A stretch of DNA of 64,000 bases, from positions 494,528 to 558,527 of the forward strand of contig NZ_JANUCA010000002.1 in NCBI RefSeq assembly GCF_024807145.1. The letters are read 5' to 3'. This stretch comes from Microbacterium sp. AK031 (lineage in GTDB: Bacteria; Actinomycetota; Actinomycetes; Actinomycetales; Microbacteriaceae). The notes beneath the pieces were generated by a model. That model ran no database searches, was not told where the DNA came from, and worked only from the letters and a program-made list of their open reading frames with translations. Made by a program: the position numbers and the translations under genes. Below, in pieces: positions 63,800 through 64,000 of the stretch (positions are counted from its first letter, which is position 1; each line of letters begins with the position of its first letter).

Positions 63800-64000
63800 G
63801 TGCCGGTCATTCCGCGGCAATGTCAAGTGGTGGGAGCAACGCCGGGGTCATGCGGCGAGTAGTAGCTCGTTGAGTCGGTTGGCTGGAGTCTGTAGCTCGA
63901 GAGTCGGTCGGGGTCGACGATTCAGCGTCGCAGCGACCCGGCGCAGGTCCTCGGGCGTGTGTGTGGAGAGGTCCGAGCCCTTCTCGAACCAGAACCGCAG
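63800..64000 (-). mobile_element. End of an IS30-family insertion sequence (continues beyond the window)
   Basis: The transposase C-terminus ends at 63848. The non-coding strip to about 63800 (CGGCAATGTCAAGTGGTGGG) is the place where the terminal inverted repeat should be, but its exact edge cannot be fixed without the other end. Confidence 0.7.
63848..64000 (-). CDS. IS30-family transposase, C-terminal fragment (5' part outside window)
   Basis: The minus-strand translation gives FWFEKGSDLSTHTPEDLRRV, then AATLNRRPRPTLELQTPANRLNELL and a stop. The NxRPR and TP.ERL-like pattern is the conserved end of IS30 transposases (DDE family). The rest lies beyond the window, so intactness is unknown. 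Confidence 0.85.
   Translation of the reverse strand: MRFWFEKGSDLSTHTPEDLRRVAATLNRRPRPTLELQTPANRLNELLLAA

Overview
The window is high-GC DNA from an actinomycete of the Microbacteriaceae, most likely Microbacterium or a close relative. This is inferred from the codon and word use (very frequent GGATGCC/GCATCC), the HspR/HAIR heat-shock circuitry, many genes whose start codon lies 6-8 nt after a TANNNT box (leaderless transcripts), and the gene families present. No tRNA, rRNA, CRISPR array or phage module was seen. The only mobile DNA is the end of an IS30-type element at the right edge.

Layout. 1-1112: end of a DUF222/HNH gene. 1164-5698: phenylacetyl-CoA epoxidase operon paaABCDE plus an enoyl-CoA hydratase/isomerase, behind a strong palindromic operator. 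5685-9173: membrane protein and proton-translocating transhydrogenase pntAB. 9341-11134: TetR regulator, DUF1905 protein and alpha/beta hydrolase. 11144-14556: clpB (no N-domain, HAIR operator) and coaBC. 14649-18697: POT peptide transporter, NRDE protein, GlxA-type regulator and small membrane proteins. 18734-21168: two glycosyltransferases. 21304-26964: hypothetical protein, mgtE with a leader ORF, Pr6Pr membrane protein, an apparently circularly permuted amine oxidase, and a RibD-like reductase divergent from TetR.

27074-38518: carbohydrate region. An isomerase/FGGY-kinase pair next to a LacI regulator is followed by a DeoR regulator opposite a six-gene operon (ABC binding protein, two permeases, FGGY kinase, AraD/FucA-type protein, FBA-type aldolase). 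38800-44777: lactonase, DapA-type lyase/aldolase, tripartite tricarboxylate transporter (tctCBA order) and a GntR regulator with two matching operator sites. 44892-45967: CYP152-type P450 pseudogene. 45985-50035: dnaK-grpE-dnaJ-hspR. 50195-53608: lipoprotein, hydrolase, DUF3817 protein, a frameshifted membrane gene and a DUF1684 protein. 53639-58605: oligopeptide-type ABC operon. 58634-63774: AraC regulator, MFS transporter, RIO1-type kinase with a leader ORF, small ORF and a second MFS transporter.

How it fits together. The heat-shock operon encodes HspR, and HAIR-type repeats lie at its own promoter and in front of clpB, so one regulon is visible at two loci. The carbohydrate and tricarboxylate-type clusters each pair uptake, catabolic enzymes and a local repressor. 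The most unusual signal is a pair of 20-21 codon leader ORFs 39 kb apart, before mgtE and before the RIO1-type kinase gene. Both end in Leu-Glu-Ala-Thr-Arg-X-stop and may be a shared translational control device.
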